Shown: one piece after another, positions 23,135-33,600 of the stretch
How the letters are laid out: the number at the start of each line of letters is the position of its first letter
Position numbering within the stretch: position 1 is the stretch's first letter
Origin: Adineta ricciae
Taxonomy: Eukaryota; Rotifera; Eurotatoria; Adinetida; Adinetidae
DNA: 64,000 nucleotides
Assembly (NCBI GenBank): GCA_905250025.1
Contig: CAJNOJ010000465.1
Span: 1 to 64,000, forward strand
Reading direction: 5' to 3'
The notes under the pieces: model-generated
Databases searched by the model: none
Seen by the model: only the letters and a program-made list of their open reading frames with translations
What the model was told of the DNA's origin: nothing
Translations under genes and position numbers: made by a program

Positions 23135-23670
23135 TCTATATTGTCCGAAAATGAATTTGCCGGATAACTCATTATTATGTCGAATAAGATTAGAATTATT
23201 TCATGATCCTGTTTTAGCACAAAATGGTCATACTTATGAAAGACAACCTATACTTGATTGAATTCGAAGAAATGGTGCAAGTCCAATAACTAATCAACAA
23301 TTACTCATTGAACACATTTATCCCAATTATGCTATTAAAAAAGCAGTTGATCATTTTGAAGAAACATAAAAAATAAACAATTATCAATATATTCTTAATA
23401 AAGATGTTAAAAAGAAAGCAGGTCGACCATTATTTCAAACATTTGGAAAATCTATTTATCATGCTGAATGGTTACCAACAAATAATAATCAATCTGAAAT
23501 AATTCTCTTAAAAATAGATGGAGCTCGTGCAAAAAAAGAAGCATCATTTTATGTTGATCACAGTCGTCATCCACATATAGTTCGTACATATGGTATTGTA
23601 TATGAAAATGATGAAAATAATTCTATAATGCTATTATAAGAATATGCACATTTAGGAAGTCTTGTTCGGC
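23135..23670 (+). pseudogene. U-box / protein-kinase pseudogene fragment
   Basis: After an acceptor at about 23134 the frame reads LYCPKMNLPDNSLLCRIRLELFHDPVLAQNGHTYERQPILD, a U-box. A TGA stands where W is expected (D-stop-IRRNGASPITNQ). A second stop follows VDHFEET. The frame then enters GRPLFQTFGKSIYHAEWLP, EIILLKIDGARAKKEASFYVD and HSRHPHIVRTYGIVYEN, the N-lobe of a protein kinase with the ATP-lysine in LLKID. A third stop follows NSIMLL, and similarity ends near GSLVRP. The catalytic lobe is missing. U-box/kinase fusions are otherwise typical of plants. I believe bdelloids carry intact relatives. Confidence 0.65.
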
Positions 23671-24145
23671 CCGTAAGCACAATGTAATTTGAAGATGCTA
23701 CGGGAGATCCGTCCAGCAAAAATAGCTGAATGCTCGAAGTGTTAGTTCAATAATTGAACTCAAGTTGGGAATTTCACACACACCCACGTTTCTTTCTAAA
23801 TGAATCCGAATGTCAGATGAAGAAACTTGTAGAGTCGAACAATTGAATGCGCTTAATGCATGACTCTAGTGCATCACACATGCCATCTTAACCTTTGAAA
23901 TCTTGTTTCACTGTGAATTATTGTGCTGATAAATCTGAATATCTCTTTATGACATTATTTATTTATCGTGAATAGAAAGTTCCGTTTTACTATATCGTCT
24001 GATTTCATTTGTAGAAATTGGAGATTCTATAAGTCCTCATGTAGCAAGATGGATTCGAAAAAGATTTATCTTAATTTCATTTATGTCCTGATACATCGAG
24101 ATATACTCAGAAGATATTTCGTCATGTAGTCGTTAACTGATTGAA
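23671..24145. other. Intergenic stretch, no gene recognised
   Basis: No coding or RNA feature is recognised between the kinase relic and the tRNA-like sequence. Confidence 0.4.
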
Positions 24146-24146
24146 G

Positions 24147-24221
24147 TGAATATCAAATAGTTTAATTGGCAAAATAGCCGACCGATTATCGGAAGATGTG
24201 AGTTCGAGTCCTGCTTTGATC
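24147..24221 (+). tRNA. tRNA-like sequence, probably degenerate or tRNA-derived
   Basis: An A-box-like TAGTTTAATTGG and a B-box-like GAGTTCGAGTCC are correctly spaced. The ends ATCAAA and TTTGAT can form an acceptor stem. A D-arm GTTT/AAAT and a weak anticodon stem GCCGA/TCGGA enclose CCGATTA, where position 33 would be C instead of the near-invariant T. The T-stem has a mismatch. CCA and then TTTT (24232) follow. If read as a tRNA, the anticodon would be GAT. The poor stems argue for a pseudogene or a SINE head. Confidence 0.35.
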
Positions 24222-24626
24222 CAATAATCTTTTCGAATAAGTTTCTCGTACTTATTTGAAAATATATCTGTGGATATATCTACTGAAACGTCTTGTATAC
24301 ACTCGTGGACAGATGAAATGATTGCTTTACTTGAATTGCTTTGCATCGTCATTTCAAACTCACTCTCACCCACACCCTTAACAAACCAAGTAAAAATAGC
24401 TATGTTGGAAACTTTTTTTTACTTCCATTTTCGAAAGCAACATCTATGTTTTCTTTGTCAATAGAAACGAAGTGGAGTGATTATTTTCTCACTTCGTCAA
24501 AATTCATGTCTACTTCTATCTTGGCTTTTTCCCGCATCCAAAAATTGTTATGTACATACAGAAACACAAGTCGAACAAACTGAGACGAAAAATATCCACT
24601 TTTCAAACTAGTCTAAAAGAAAAGTA
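24222..24626. other. 5' flank of the KY-like gene
   Basis: No separate gene is seen. The flank includes a telomere-like C-rich run (CTCACTCTCACCCACACCC) at about 24359-24377. Confidence 0.4.
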
Positions 24627-27030
24627 ATGGGCTGTGGATCTTCGAAATCTGATACTCAAAAAGTCATTTCATCCAACAAACATTCAAGCTGCTCAGCGCG
24701 TCATGAAACCCACAATCAGACAGATCAATCTGTTTCTCATGCTCCAAATAATCCACTGTCAGATTCCGTACAAACATCACCCAATGAAACAACAACTGAT
24801 CATCGCGCACTACAAATCGATGCTGGTATTTCGAATAATCATACAGTATTAATTGATAGTAATAAATAATACTTGATTTTTCTAACGGCTAACTTTTCTC
24901 GTTCTTTAAAAATTAGATAATCGAAATAAGCAACGAATTGGTTCGGCAACATCCAACAAAAGCACATTGTCTTCTTTTAATGAAAATAATCAAAATGATA
25001 TATCAGATGCACTAGAAATTGAAACGTTAATCAATTCACTTCCTACTACTGTTAATGATCATGTTGAAATTGTTAATGCTGATCTTGAGTGTTTTAATAA
25101 CTTATTTGTAAAACAACGTCAAGATACTATTGATAATTCTTCTTATCGAAAAACGATTGAATCTTGGCAACCAAAATCTCTTCAAGGATTAGTTGAACTT
25201 ATTCGGGTCCTATCAAAAAATAAATTAATGATTGATCGTCATTGGATAGTTTTTTATTGGATTGCTTGTAATATCGAATATGATGCTGTTTCATTCTTTA
25301 ATCATAATATTCCTGAGCAATCAGCAGAATCAGTTTTTCGTACAAAAAAGTGTGTATGTGCTGGTTATAGTCGTTTATATAAATATTTATGTGATCAATT
25401 AGCGTTGAAATGTGAAGAAATAAGTGGATATTCAAAAGGTTATGGATTTGATACTCGTGAAGAAACTGCAATTTTAAAGACGGATCATGCGTGGAATGTT
25501 GTTGAAATTAATCAACATTGGTATGTATTGGATGCTACATGGGGTACTGGACATTTAAATGAGCAAAATATTTTTGAACGAAAATTAGAAACTTTCTATT
25601 TTCTCACTCGGTCTGATCAAATGATCTATGATCATCTACCTGAAGATGAGAAATGGCAATTGTTGAAGCAACCGATCAAAATGACACAATATATGCAAAT
25701 GCCAACTGTTCGTCCAGCTTATTTTACATTTAATTTAGAATTACTAAATCCACGTCATCAAGCTCATGCTACACTTGTTCATGGTAAATCGTACGCATTA
25801 ATACTTATACGAGCACCATCTAATATCGATATTTCATCTACCTTTAAATTAGATAAAAACGAAGTCGATGGTGGTTCCCGTATTATATTGGATAAAAATA
25901 AACAACTATACTGTTGTTACTTTTCTCCAGCTAGTATTGGTAGACATCAAATAAATATTTTTGCGAAAAGAATCGAATCAAATATGAAGTCAAGCGGACA
26001 AGTACTCAATTTTATCTTAAATGTTGTTGAATTACCTTTAAATCGCGTGAGTTATCCAAAAATGTCGAAAGAGTTTTACGATTTAGATATAAAGATTATT
26101 TCGCCACTTAATACCCATTTGATCAAAATATCTAATGGAGCTACTTATGCGTGCATTATTATTCAAACGCCTAGTGATGTTGAGTTAACTGGTAATCTGA
26201 GTAACTGTGATAGTGAAAGAGTTATTAATGGAAGCCAAGTTTATTACGATCAACGAAAAGGTGTATGGAAATGCAAATTCGCGCCTAATCGAAATGGCTC
26301 ATATGTGGCAAACATTTATGGAAAGAAAAAAGTGAATACTGGTAATTATTCGCATTTGGTATCATTCAAAATTGATGCATTGCAAACTCCAGCTATACCA
26401 TTATCCTTTCCACGAACTTGGCAATCATTTCATGATCTTAATTTAGAAATAGAAGTACCAAAGAATTCTTCAACTATAACTTGGCTGAAAGACATTTCAT
26501 ACGTGGAAAGTTTAATAAGAGCACCAAATGATGTCCAACTTTCAGGTGTAATTGATTATAATGATCTTACAGTAGAAAATGGATCCTTAGTTCAATTTGA
26601 TAGTGATAGAAGATTATGGCAATTATTATTTGCACCTCAATGCATTGGTCAACATAAAATAACTGTATTTGCAAAACATCATGAAGAATCAAAGTCAAAA
26701 TGTGCTCTTCAATTTGACCTTAATGTCACACACCTCAAACTACCCATAAAATTTCCTACTACATACGAAACTTTTGAAAATCGAAAAGGTCGAATTTATG
26801 AACCGTTAAATGGAATTCTTAAAGCAGGTACAACAATATCAATTCATTGCTTAATCCCAGGTGCCAGTGATGTTAATTTGACCACTGACTCGATATGGGC
26901 AAACAAAGAAGGATATGAGGATCCAGTTTTCAAGAGAACAATAACTGTTGGATCCAAAAAACTAACTATTTACGCTAAATATGGAGAAGAATCTAGTTAC
27001 CAATCGTTTATCACATATCTTGTTCAATAA
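24627..27030 (+). CDS. Kyphoscoliosis-peptidase-like protein (transglutaminase-like fold) with lipidation motif
   Basis: Exons are 24627-24858 and 24917-27030, joined in phase across a 58-nt intron, giving 781 residues. The N terminus MGCGSSKSD is a classic N-myristoylation (Gly2) plus palmitoylation (Cys3) signal, followed by about 85 low-complexity polar residues. The transglutaminase-like domain holds the triad in KKCVCAGYS (Cys about 225), KTDHAWNVV (His about 268) and WYVLDATWG (Asp about 283), as in the KY/CYK3 family. C-terminal to it lie four KY-type beta repeats with ALILIRAPSNIDIS, ACIIIQTPSDVELTG, VESLIRAPNDVQLSG and SIHCLIPGASDVNLT. Proteins of this type act at the cytoskeleton or cell cortex; the enzyme activity is not well defined. 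I expect a membrane-tethered cytosolic protein. The gene appears intact. Confidence 0.85.
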
Positions 27031-27224
27031 CTCTGCTTTTCCTATATAATATCCTTAAACGGTGTGTTTTTAAGCAACTAATCTACTTTAAACTCAATTC
27101 ACATATCTTTCACCTTCAAATCTACTGCATGTAGATGAAGTGATATTTTTATTTTAACACATAAAAGATTAATTCGTACGAATTCTGTTTACTATTTGTA
27201 ATCGATAATCAGTTTAAGGTTGAA

Positions 27225-27592
27225 TGATACGATTTCGTCGTTGTTGTCGTCGAAATTCCGAATTTGAAAAGAGAACAACAAATGGATAAAATAAATGAAT
27301 AGAATATGGTAAACCATAAAAATAATCAACAATAAATTGAGCGATATTCCATCAAAATAAAAGTATATAAATACCAGCAGGTTGTAATGGTCCCCAAGCA
27401 AAAACATAAAATAATCTTATACTTAATAACTGAATAACCATTTTTCGATCTCGTTTCCAACAAAATACATCAATTTGTATTGGACGTTTTTGAAAAAGAA
27501 AACAAAAAAATAAAATTCCACTTAATAATGGAATCCAATTATTTATTATTGTATCGAGATTTCCTGTTAAGATTCCCTCGACTGAAAGGAGG
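27225..27592 (-). pseudogene. 3' half of a decayed rhodopsin-like GPCR
   Basis: On the minus strand 27575-27360 reads ILTGNLDTIINNWIPLLSG, then FCFLFQKRPIQIDVFCWKRDRKMVIQLLSI and YVFAWGPLQPAGIYIL, the TM5-loop-TM6 part of a bdelloid GPCR. After a shift of frame near 27360 it continues as WNIAQFIVDYFYGLPYSIHLFYPFVVLF (TM7) and stops near 27225. TM1-TM4 are missing. The break at about 27592 coincides with the edge of the LTR-like repeat, which suggests that the insertion cut the gene. Confidence 0.6.
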
Positions 27593-28523
27593 GTCATATG
27601 AAAAAAATAGTTTGTATGTTTGTTTGTGGCAGGGTCAAAGGTCAAAAAACATCTTTTTCGAAAACGCTCGAAACTTCATGAAACATTGTTTGGGGGAAGG
27701 GTCGTGAGGTTCGAAGCCGGCTGGGTGAGGCGGGAATGGACAGGAACGTGACAGAGATAAAGAGAACATTTCATCCGCGGCTGAGAGAAGGAATACATAG
27801 AAAAAGCGAATTACGAAAAGAAACACACTTGGTTGACTGTCGCATACCAAAGGCCAGTAATCGAAAAATACATTCATTCACAAGTTACATACTGGGGAGC
27901 AATCATAAGTACTGAGATTCCGTGGATTGAACGTTTTTGTAAGCCCTCGAGCTTTTTAATAAGGAGATAACCTCAAATGTTCGGACGAGGATAGTCTTAT
28001 CCATGAGATGCTGATGGAATGTTAATTAGTTTTCGATACTTTTTAGTAGCACACGCGTAATTATATGATAGATAGGGACAGCTTTGGAGCGCCGACGAAC
28101 AATGAACTGCGCCTGGTAATCTGGCCAGTTACAAAAGTATAAACAATCCGACACGTTCGAATGCGAAATATATACAGAGTCTCATTTGGTCTTACCGAAA
28201 ATATCTTTCTTTTAGAAAAAGGAGGGCATGTTCAAAGGTGCAAATCCGTAATAGTCATTTATAGCGAACTTCTGCTTTCTGTGAAGAGTAATTGTCAGTC
28301 AGGAATATAGAATAATTAAAAGCATCACAAGTAGTCCTTTGACTCTTTTGAAGACTGTGAAGCGAATGAAGATCAGTCTCTGGGGAGCCTTTCAAAGGTC
28401 ATACTTCTGTCTTTTTCTTGCATAAAAGGCACAGAAGACTATTTTATTTTCAGTCAGTGGTTCAGTCGAGGACATAGCGAGTCTGCTTCGACGAGCGTTA
28501 CTAGTATTTTAATATTCGTCAAA
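27593..28523 (+). mobile_element. LTR-like repeat with adjacent internal sequence, copy 1 (fossil)
   Basis: The block matches 32996-33588 closely at 27593-27876 and 28188-28505; about 310 nt between these parts (27877-28187) are absent from the other copy. A purine run AAAAAGGAGG precedes a TG start near 28228, TAAAAGGCAC provides a TATA-like box near 28424, and the unit can be read to end in CA near 28523. This suggests the 3' internal end plus LTR of a retroelement. The family is unresolved and the element is broken. Confidence 0.5.
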
Positions 28524-28546
28524 ATGAATACTGCCAGATTCAGTCC

Positions 28547-28969
28547 GTGTCAAAAGAACTAACCGAACCATTATTGATATTTGAACCATCAATAGTACAT
28601 ATGCTATGTGACAAAACAATCACATGTACTAACAATCAAATGCATTCATCATTATGTACACAACATCGAATTATTGTTAGATCAAATATAGCATCAAAAT
28701 TTCAACAGCTAACAAGTCAAACCGTACCACTGACAGACATGACCAGAATTTTAATATCGAACTATCAGCAACAAACTGTTGAATCAATAAAAGAGTTATC
28801 GACAGTTTTTGCATCGAAAAAGATCATGGATATATTATTTTATGGACTAGGCATATTATTGACCATTCTTCTGGCTCTACTTTCCTATATTGGCACTTAT
28901 CTAAAACACAAAGTACATAAATCAATACGCAAACTCAAAAATGAGATAGATGAGATTTTAACTGTATAA
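28547..28969 (+). CDS. Single-pass membrane protein remnant, possibly envelope-like C terminus (fossil)
   Basis: This is an open frame of about 140 codons starting at a non-ATG codon. It reads into a Cys-containing stretch, a TM helix (IMDILFYGLGILLTILLALLSYIGTYL) and a basic tail (KHKVHKSIRKLKNEID). Its position directly after an LTR-like repeat and its C-terminal anchor fit the end of an envelope-type protein of a bdelloid LTR element. The similarity is architectural only, and an unrelated host membrane protein is possible. An AATAAA lies about 90 nt downstream. Confidence 0.3.
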   Translation: MSKELTEPLLIFEPSIVHMLCDKTITCTNNQMHSSLCTQHRIIVRSNIASKFQQLTSQTVPLTDMTRILISNYQQQTVESIKELSTVFASKKIMDILFYGLGILLTILLALLSYIGTYLKHKVHKSIRKLKNEIDEILTV

Positions 28970-29149
28970 TAATATTTCTGAATCATTTCTGTTTGCTCTT
29001 TTCCAACTGTAATTTTTTGTTATCGCAAAATCAAAACTTTTCTGTTGAATATATACTTAATAAACTCATTCTTTCACAACGACATATAGGCTTTATGCTG
29101 TTTATTAGTCATATTATCTGCTTTAACTCATTCGAATCGGAGAAAAGGA

Positions 29150-29550
29150 TGTTTATTCGATAGAACTCATCAAGCCCCTATATTGATCTATCTATGAGTC
29201 AATTTGGTCTACTCCCTACATAAATATAAAAAGTTCTAATAGAATTTACTACTTGAAATATCACCATTTTACCATTTTTGATACTAAAACTTAGTGGAAT
29301 CGATCAAAAAAGGTGACCATTGGATAGAGCTCGTCGAGTTCTATCTTGGCCCGTAGTTGGTCAGATTTGGTCAGATGGATTAGCGAATCCTTCTAGGTTT
29401 TCCAGAGATCTGTATAGTATTTTGGGGTTTTCTACCAGAAGGGGGGTATTTTTCGGAAACCAATGTGACCATTAGATCGAGCTCGTCGAGTTCTATCTTG
29501 GTCAGATTCGGTCAGATTCGGTCAGATGAATTGGCGAATCCTTCCGGGAA
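29150..29550. repeat. Short dispersed repeat with GAGCTCGTCGAGTTCTATC core
   Basis: The motif GTGACCATT(G/A)GAT(A/C)GAGCTCGTCGAGTT and following TCGGTCAGAT... and GCGAATCCTTC occur twice in the same orientation, near 29311-29395 and 29466-29545. A weaker third copy lies near 29155-29175 (GATAGAACTCATCAAGC). The core is nearly palindromic. Confidence 0.55.
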
Positions 29551-29718
29551 ATACTTGAATCCTAGCCCAAGATATGTTACGTCATAAACATAAAAAAGTA
29601 CCTTTATAAGTAGAGTATTCACATATAGATAACAGTACTATTGGCATTGTCGCACATTTACAAATATATACAGAAACTTCTCTTTTGATAACGATAATAA
29701 TTAAAGATTTTTTTTTTA

Positions 29719-30143
29719 GACCCGGTCAAATTATTTCATCCACAACAAAATCAAACACCAGTATACGTTTTGAATAACGCAATAGGCAATGTCGTTTCTG
29801 TTGTTCGTCAATAAGAGAAAAGAATACTTATTTTGTCATTCAAATAGATAAAAGAGTGTTTTCCAAAAATTCGATTTATATAATTCTGATATAGAATATG
29901 TTTATGATCCAGCCTACACACGATTAGATTATACTAGGAAATAGTAGCGAATATATTTCTGAGCCAAATGTCCACAGAACAACGTGGCTTGTTGGTAATT
30001 CTGGAGAAAAATAGTAGTTTTTCAAATGTTGGTATTGTAAACAATATGTAATTGAAGAGGATAATTTCACAGTTATCTGTCACCGTATTACTCATGTCTG
30101 CACTAACTCACCATGCAAAGCTGCAAGAGAAACAATGAATTTT
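29719..30143 (+). pseudogene. Coding-like relic of unknown family
   Basis: After a poly-T/AG acceptor at 29711-29719 a short frame reads DPVKLFHPQQNQTPVYVLNN and then NAIGNVVSVVRQ before a stop. A second piece at about 29964-30143 reads TTWLVGNSGEK, two stops, then FFKCWYCKQYVIEED and ICHRITHVCTNSPCKAA. The pieces look like parts of one decayed Cys-rich protein. I do not recognise the family, and chance cannot be excluded. Confidence 0.25.
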
Positions 30144-30394
30144 TACGTGATAATTCATCTTGTTTTGCTTTGATTTTGTTTGAAATGGACTTTTCATTTG
30201 AAAAATTTTATTTTGAATTAAATCGAGTGAAATTAAAAGCCATCTGATGAATCTTCTTGAGCAGAAGATGAAACTAGTCATGGCAGCTCCACCCAAATAT
30301 TCGATGTTATCCAGCCAACTTTCACGCTTATTCACCACACAGTGCATCCCACAGGAACCACTTAAATCATACCGTAATCTAATGGCTTGTCGAC

Positions 30395-30830
30395 TGCGTA
30401 CTATTCTGTGTAAGATATAACGTGATCGAATCGAATGTTCAATGGAATGCTTTTCATACTACATATGAAAATGAACAGAACTGAACGAAAAGTCGGCCTT
30501 CCGACCATCTCAAGTAGATCGACGACTGTCTACTGTTCTGTACAAGATAGAACAACATCGATTCATGTGTTCAGTTGAATTCTTTTCATATTATATATGA
30601 AAGTGACTACGTGTGAACGAAAAGTCGTCTTTCCGACTGTCTCAAGTCGATGAATGACTGTCTACTGTTCTGTATAAGATAGAATGTGATCGAATCGTGT
30701 GTTCAATTGAATCCTTCTCATATTATATACGAAAATGAACCGAACTGAACGAAAAGTCGGCCTTCCGACTATCTCAAGTCGATGAACGACTGACAACTGT
30801 TCTGTGCAAGATAGAACGTCATTGAGGGAT
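30395..30830. repeat. Tandem repeat, period about 130 bp, 3-4 copies
   Basis: The block CTACTGTTCTGTxxAAGATAGAA...GTTCAATxGAAT...TCATATTATATAxGAAAxTGA...CGAAAAGTCGxCxTTCCGAC...TCTCAAGTCGATGAACGACTG repeats with starts near 30401, 30530, 30662 and 30795. Spacing is 129-133 bp. Copies differ by roughly 10-20 percent by eye. It has no coding capacity of interest. Confidence 0.8.
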
Positions 30831-31369
30831 GTGGTAGTGAATGGACGATGTTTATTGAGCAACTCGTGCGGGGAAAAATTCATAATATGCAGTTATATCT
30901 GCTTCTCAGAATGATGAAAGTCTGATGAATGTTAATGATTTTTCTGTTCATTGGAGGAAGAATTGATTTCTGCGCAATGAACTGCGAGAAGATGAGTATT
31001 TTAATCGTTGGAAGAATCCAACCTCACGTCTTTAGTCGCGTAATGGTTCAGATTAAAGTGAGTTAGAAGATTATTTCTACATGAAGATCTATGGAATCAA
31101 TACGGGATTGCTCATGCTGTGTAACAAGAAACTCTATTTCTATTGTCTTAATACAAGGTGCTTGCACATAGTCATTTTCATTCACATTTAATGAAACAGG
31201 CCAAAACGATATTGTATCACATGATTTGGCGGTACCGTATTCTGATCTTTTGCTCTCGTCGAAACTTTAATAGTAAAGATCATTTCGACATAAATATACG
31301 TATATGAAAACGACAGATATGTTACTCTATTGTTCGGATAACATATATGATCTTTGAATAAAAGTTGNC
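30831..31369. other. Repeat-flanking stretch, no gene recognised
   Basis: No recognisable coding, RNA or repeat feature is seen up to the single N at 31370. Confidence 0.45.
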
Positions 31370-31370
31370 G
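31370..31370. other. Single-N sequence join
   Basis: One N is present. Sequence to its right starts abruptly inside the copy of 2146-3675, which indicates a scaffold or contig join rather than one ambiguous base. Confidence 0.8.
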
Positions 31371-32397
31371 ATGTGTGCTAACATACTGATCAAATGCTGC
31401 CCAACATGGAGATGACATAGTTGCAGCCATTTTTTTTTAGAAATGTCATTGAATTCTTCTAAAAGGTGAGAAAAAAGCATGGTCAATTCAAGAATTCTTT
31501 TAACTGCATAGATTGAGGTAATTAACTGCGATGACGAGTCTTCTGAACTAGATTTTTCTTCTATTTTTAATTCAAAATCTTATATGGGGTGTTACGACAC
31601 TCTTTTGATTAGCATAGGTTCAGCGGCGGAGCCCCTTGATCCCACCAATGCATAATTTCTAGGTAAAAAAGACATCGTCATTTTACGTATATTCATATAT
31701 TCATAATGCAAATATTATTGGCACAGATACATGTCTCACAATACTGAGGGATGAATCGTTGAGACAGAAAAAAAAACTAGTACATTTTCATTTTATTCTT
31801 AAAATGAAATGGAATGGCATTAATATAGATGTAGATAAGAATACATTTATCGAATCCATAGGATATGTTTCAATGCGAAAAAGTTCAAAGTATAGATGAT
31901 CATAAATGTTCTACTCGCTTCTATGTTCCATATATTAAACGTCACAACATCTTCAATTTCGACAATTTTCAACTCTCACTATATTGTTCGTTATATAGTT
32001 CTGTTCATTCTATTCTTTTCGCTATTATACAGCTCTTTCCATTAGCTTCTTTAAAGTTATTTACGTATGTAACCAAATGGTGAATATATTTTTTACCTAT
32101 TTTTATGAAAAACATCTCGAAGAAATTCACTTATTTGAAAAGAAAATGATTTGAAATAGATGAACAGATGAATTATATTGATTTTATGAATAGTTTATCA
32201 TGAACTGATTTATTTTCTTTCTAAAAGCTTTGCTAATTAAGATAAAAATATTGAAAGGAAACATGATATTTGAAAAAAAGAATAGATTATTCTAGAAACA
32301 TTTGCTAATGTAATATAAATTTATTAATAAAGATAAAAGTTTATTCATTCTTTTCATTTTAATCTAGCTTTTCTTTTGTTCACAAGCAAGTATTTCA
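31371..32397. repeat. Second copy of the 2146-3301 segment, including GPCR remnant
   Basis: Positions 31371-31440 on the minus strand repeat the GPCR remnant (MAATMSSPCWAAFDQYVSTH). The rest repeats the flank upstream of unit A, with indels and scattered substitutions. Confidence 0.8.
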
Positions 32398-32775
32398 ATG
32401 ATGAAATGGAAAAATTTATTAATATGGATGTATAAAAAGGGATATAATTATAATATTTTTATGTTAGAAGAGAATGATTATAATGATAATAATATTCAAG
32501 ATCAAGGAATTGCTCTTAAATATCAAAAATATAAAACTTGGTTACTTGTTATTCTTCTAATAGGTAAATCACATTTCCTTTTTTTTAATCAAAATTCTTC
32601 ATATAAATCGAAGTACAGGATAGAAATGAATACATTTGACATATTTTCAAACGTCTTGAAGTCAAAACGTTGATTGTTTATATGAAAATAACTTTATTTT
32701 AGTGTGTCTTTATATATTATTCTATATAACTTTATTGAAAAGTGAATCGCAAACAAAAATTCTATCACATATAAC
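32398..32775 (+). CDS. Second copy of unit A 5' end (partial, runs into gap)
   Basis: ATG at 32398 opens MMKWKNLLIWMYKKGYNYNIF, as in the gene at 3302. The donor after ...LLVILLI (about 32563) and the acceptor near 32702 are conserved, leading to VCLYILFYITLLKSESQTK before the N gap at 32776. It is probably an allele or close duplicate of the gene at 3302. Confidence 0.7.
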
Positions 32776-32811
32776 NNNNNNNNNNNNNNNNNNNNNNNNN
32801 NNNNNNNNNNN
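32776..32811. other. Run of 36 N
   Basis: This is a sequence gap bordered on the right by a 32-bp tandem repeat, which probably caused the assembly break. Confidence 0.95.
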
Positions 32812-32945
32812 ACCTCATTTTCATTAGACCCGGTTATCGTTAAACCTCATTTTCATTAGACCCGGTTATCGTTAAACCTCATTCTCATTAGACCCGGTTT
32901 TTGTTTAACCTCATTTTCATTTGACCCGGTTATCGTTTTACACCG
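32812..32945. repeat. 32-bp tandem repeat, four copies
   Basis: The unit ACCTCATTTTCATTAGACCC GGTTATCGTTAA (32 bp) repeats four times starting at 32812, 32844, 32876 and 32908. The last two copies are more diverged. The array abuts the N gap, so its true length is unknown. Confidence 0.85.
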
Positions 32946-32995
32946 GTTAACCGTCTACGGATAAACGGTGAACAACCGTTACCGTTGCACCCCTA

Positions 32996-33600
32996 GTCAT
33001 ATGACAAAAAATAGTTTCTATGTTTGTTTGTGGCAGGGTTAAAGATCAAAAAACATCTTTTTCGAAAACGCTCGAAACTTCATGAAACGTCGTTTGGGGA
33101 GGGGTCGTGAGGTTCGAGGCCGGTTGGGTGAGGCGGGAATGGACAGGAACCTGACAGAGATAAAGAGAACATTTCATCCGCGGCTGAGAGAAGGAATACA
33201 TAGAAAAAGCGAATTACGAAAAAAAACACACTGGGTTGACGGTCGCATACCAAAGGCCAGTAATCGAAAAATGGTCTCACTGAAATTATCTTTCTTTTAG
33301 AAAAAGGAGGATGTGTGTAAGGTGCAAATCCATAATAATCATTTGTAGCGAGCTTCTGCTTCCTGTGAAGAGTAATTGTCAGTCAGGAATATAGAATAAT
33401 TAAAAGCAACACAAGTAGTCCTTTGACTCTTTTGAAAACTATGAGGCGAATGAAGATCAGTCTCTGGAGACCCTTTCAAAGGTTATACTTCTGTCTTTTT
33501 TTGCATAAAATGCATATAAGACTATTGTATTTTCAGTCAGTGGTTCAGTCGAGGGTATAGCGAGTCTGCCTCGACGAGCGTTACTAGTTTATTCAATCAA
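32996..33600 (+). mobile_element. LTR-like repeat with adjacent internal sequence, copy 2 (fossil)
   Basis: This is a contiguous copy of the repeat at 27593-28523 without the extra 310 nt. It contains the same purine run before a TG start near 33313 and ends near 33600 with ...TTCAATCA. The family is unresolved; the element is a broken remnant. Confidence 0.5.

Noticed and set aside
23135-23670. Stop-codon reassignment in the U-box/kinase frame
   Set aside because: Both TGA and TAA interrupt it and other genes here use normal stops, so decay is the simpler reading.
27700-27730. GGTTCGAAGCC as a tRNA B box in the LTR-like repeat
   Set aside because: No A box at a suitable distance and no acceptor stem; the match is probably chance.
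30395-30830. 130-bp repeats considered as an RNA gene array
   Set aside because: No conserved promoter boxes or stable shared structure were seen; copies drift evenly as in a satellite.
32812-32945. 32-bp direct repeats looking like a CRISPR array
   Set aside because: The copies are adjacent with no spacers between them, and the genome is eukaryotic; it is a plain tandem repeat.
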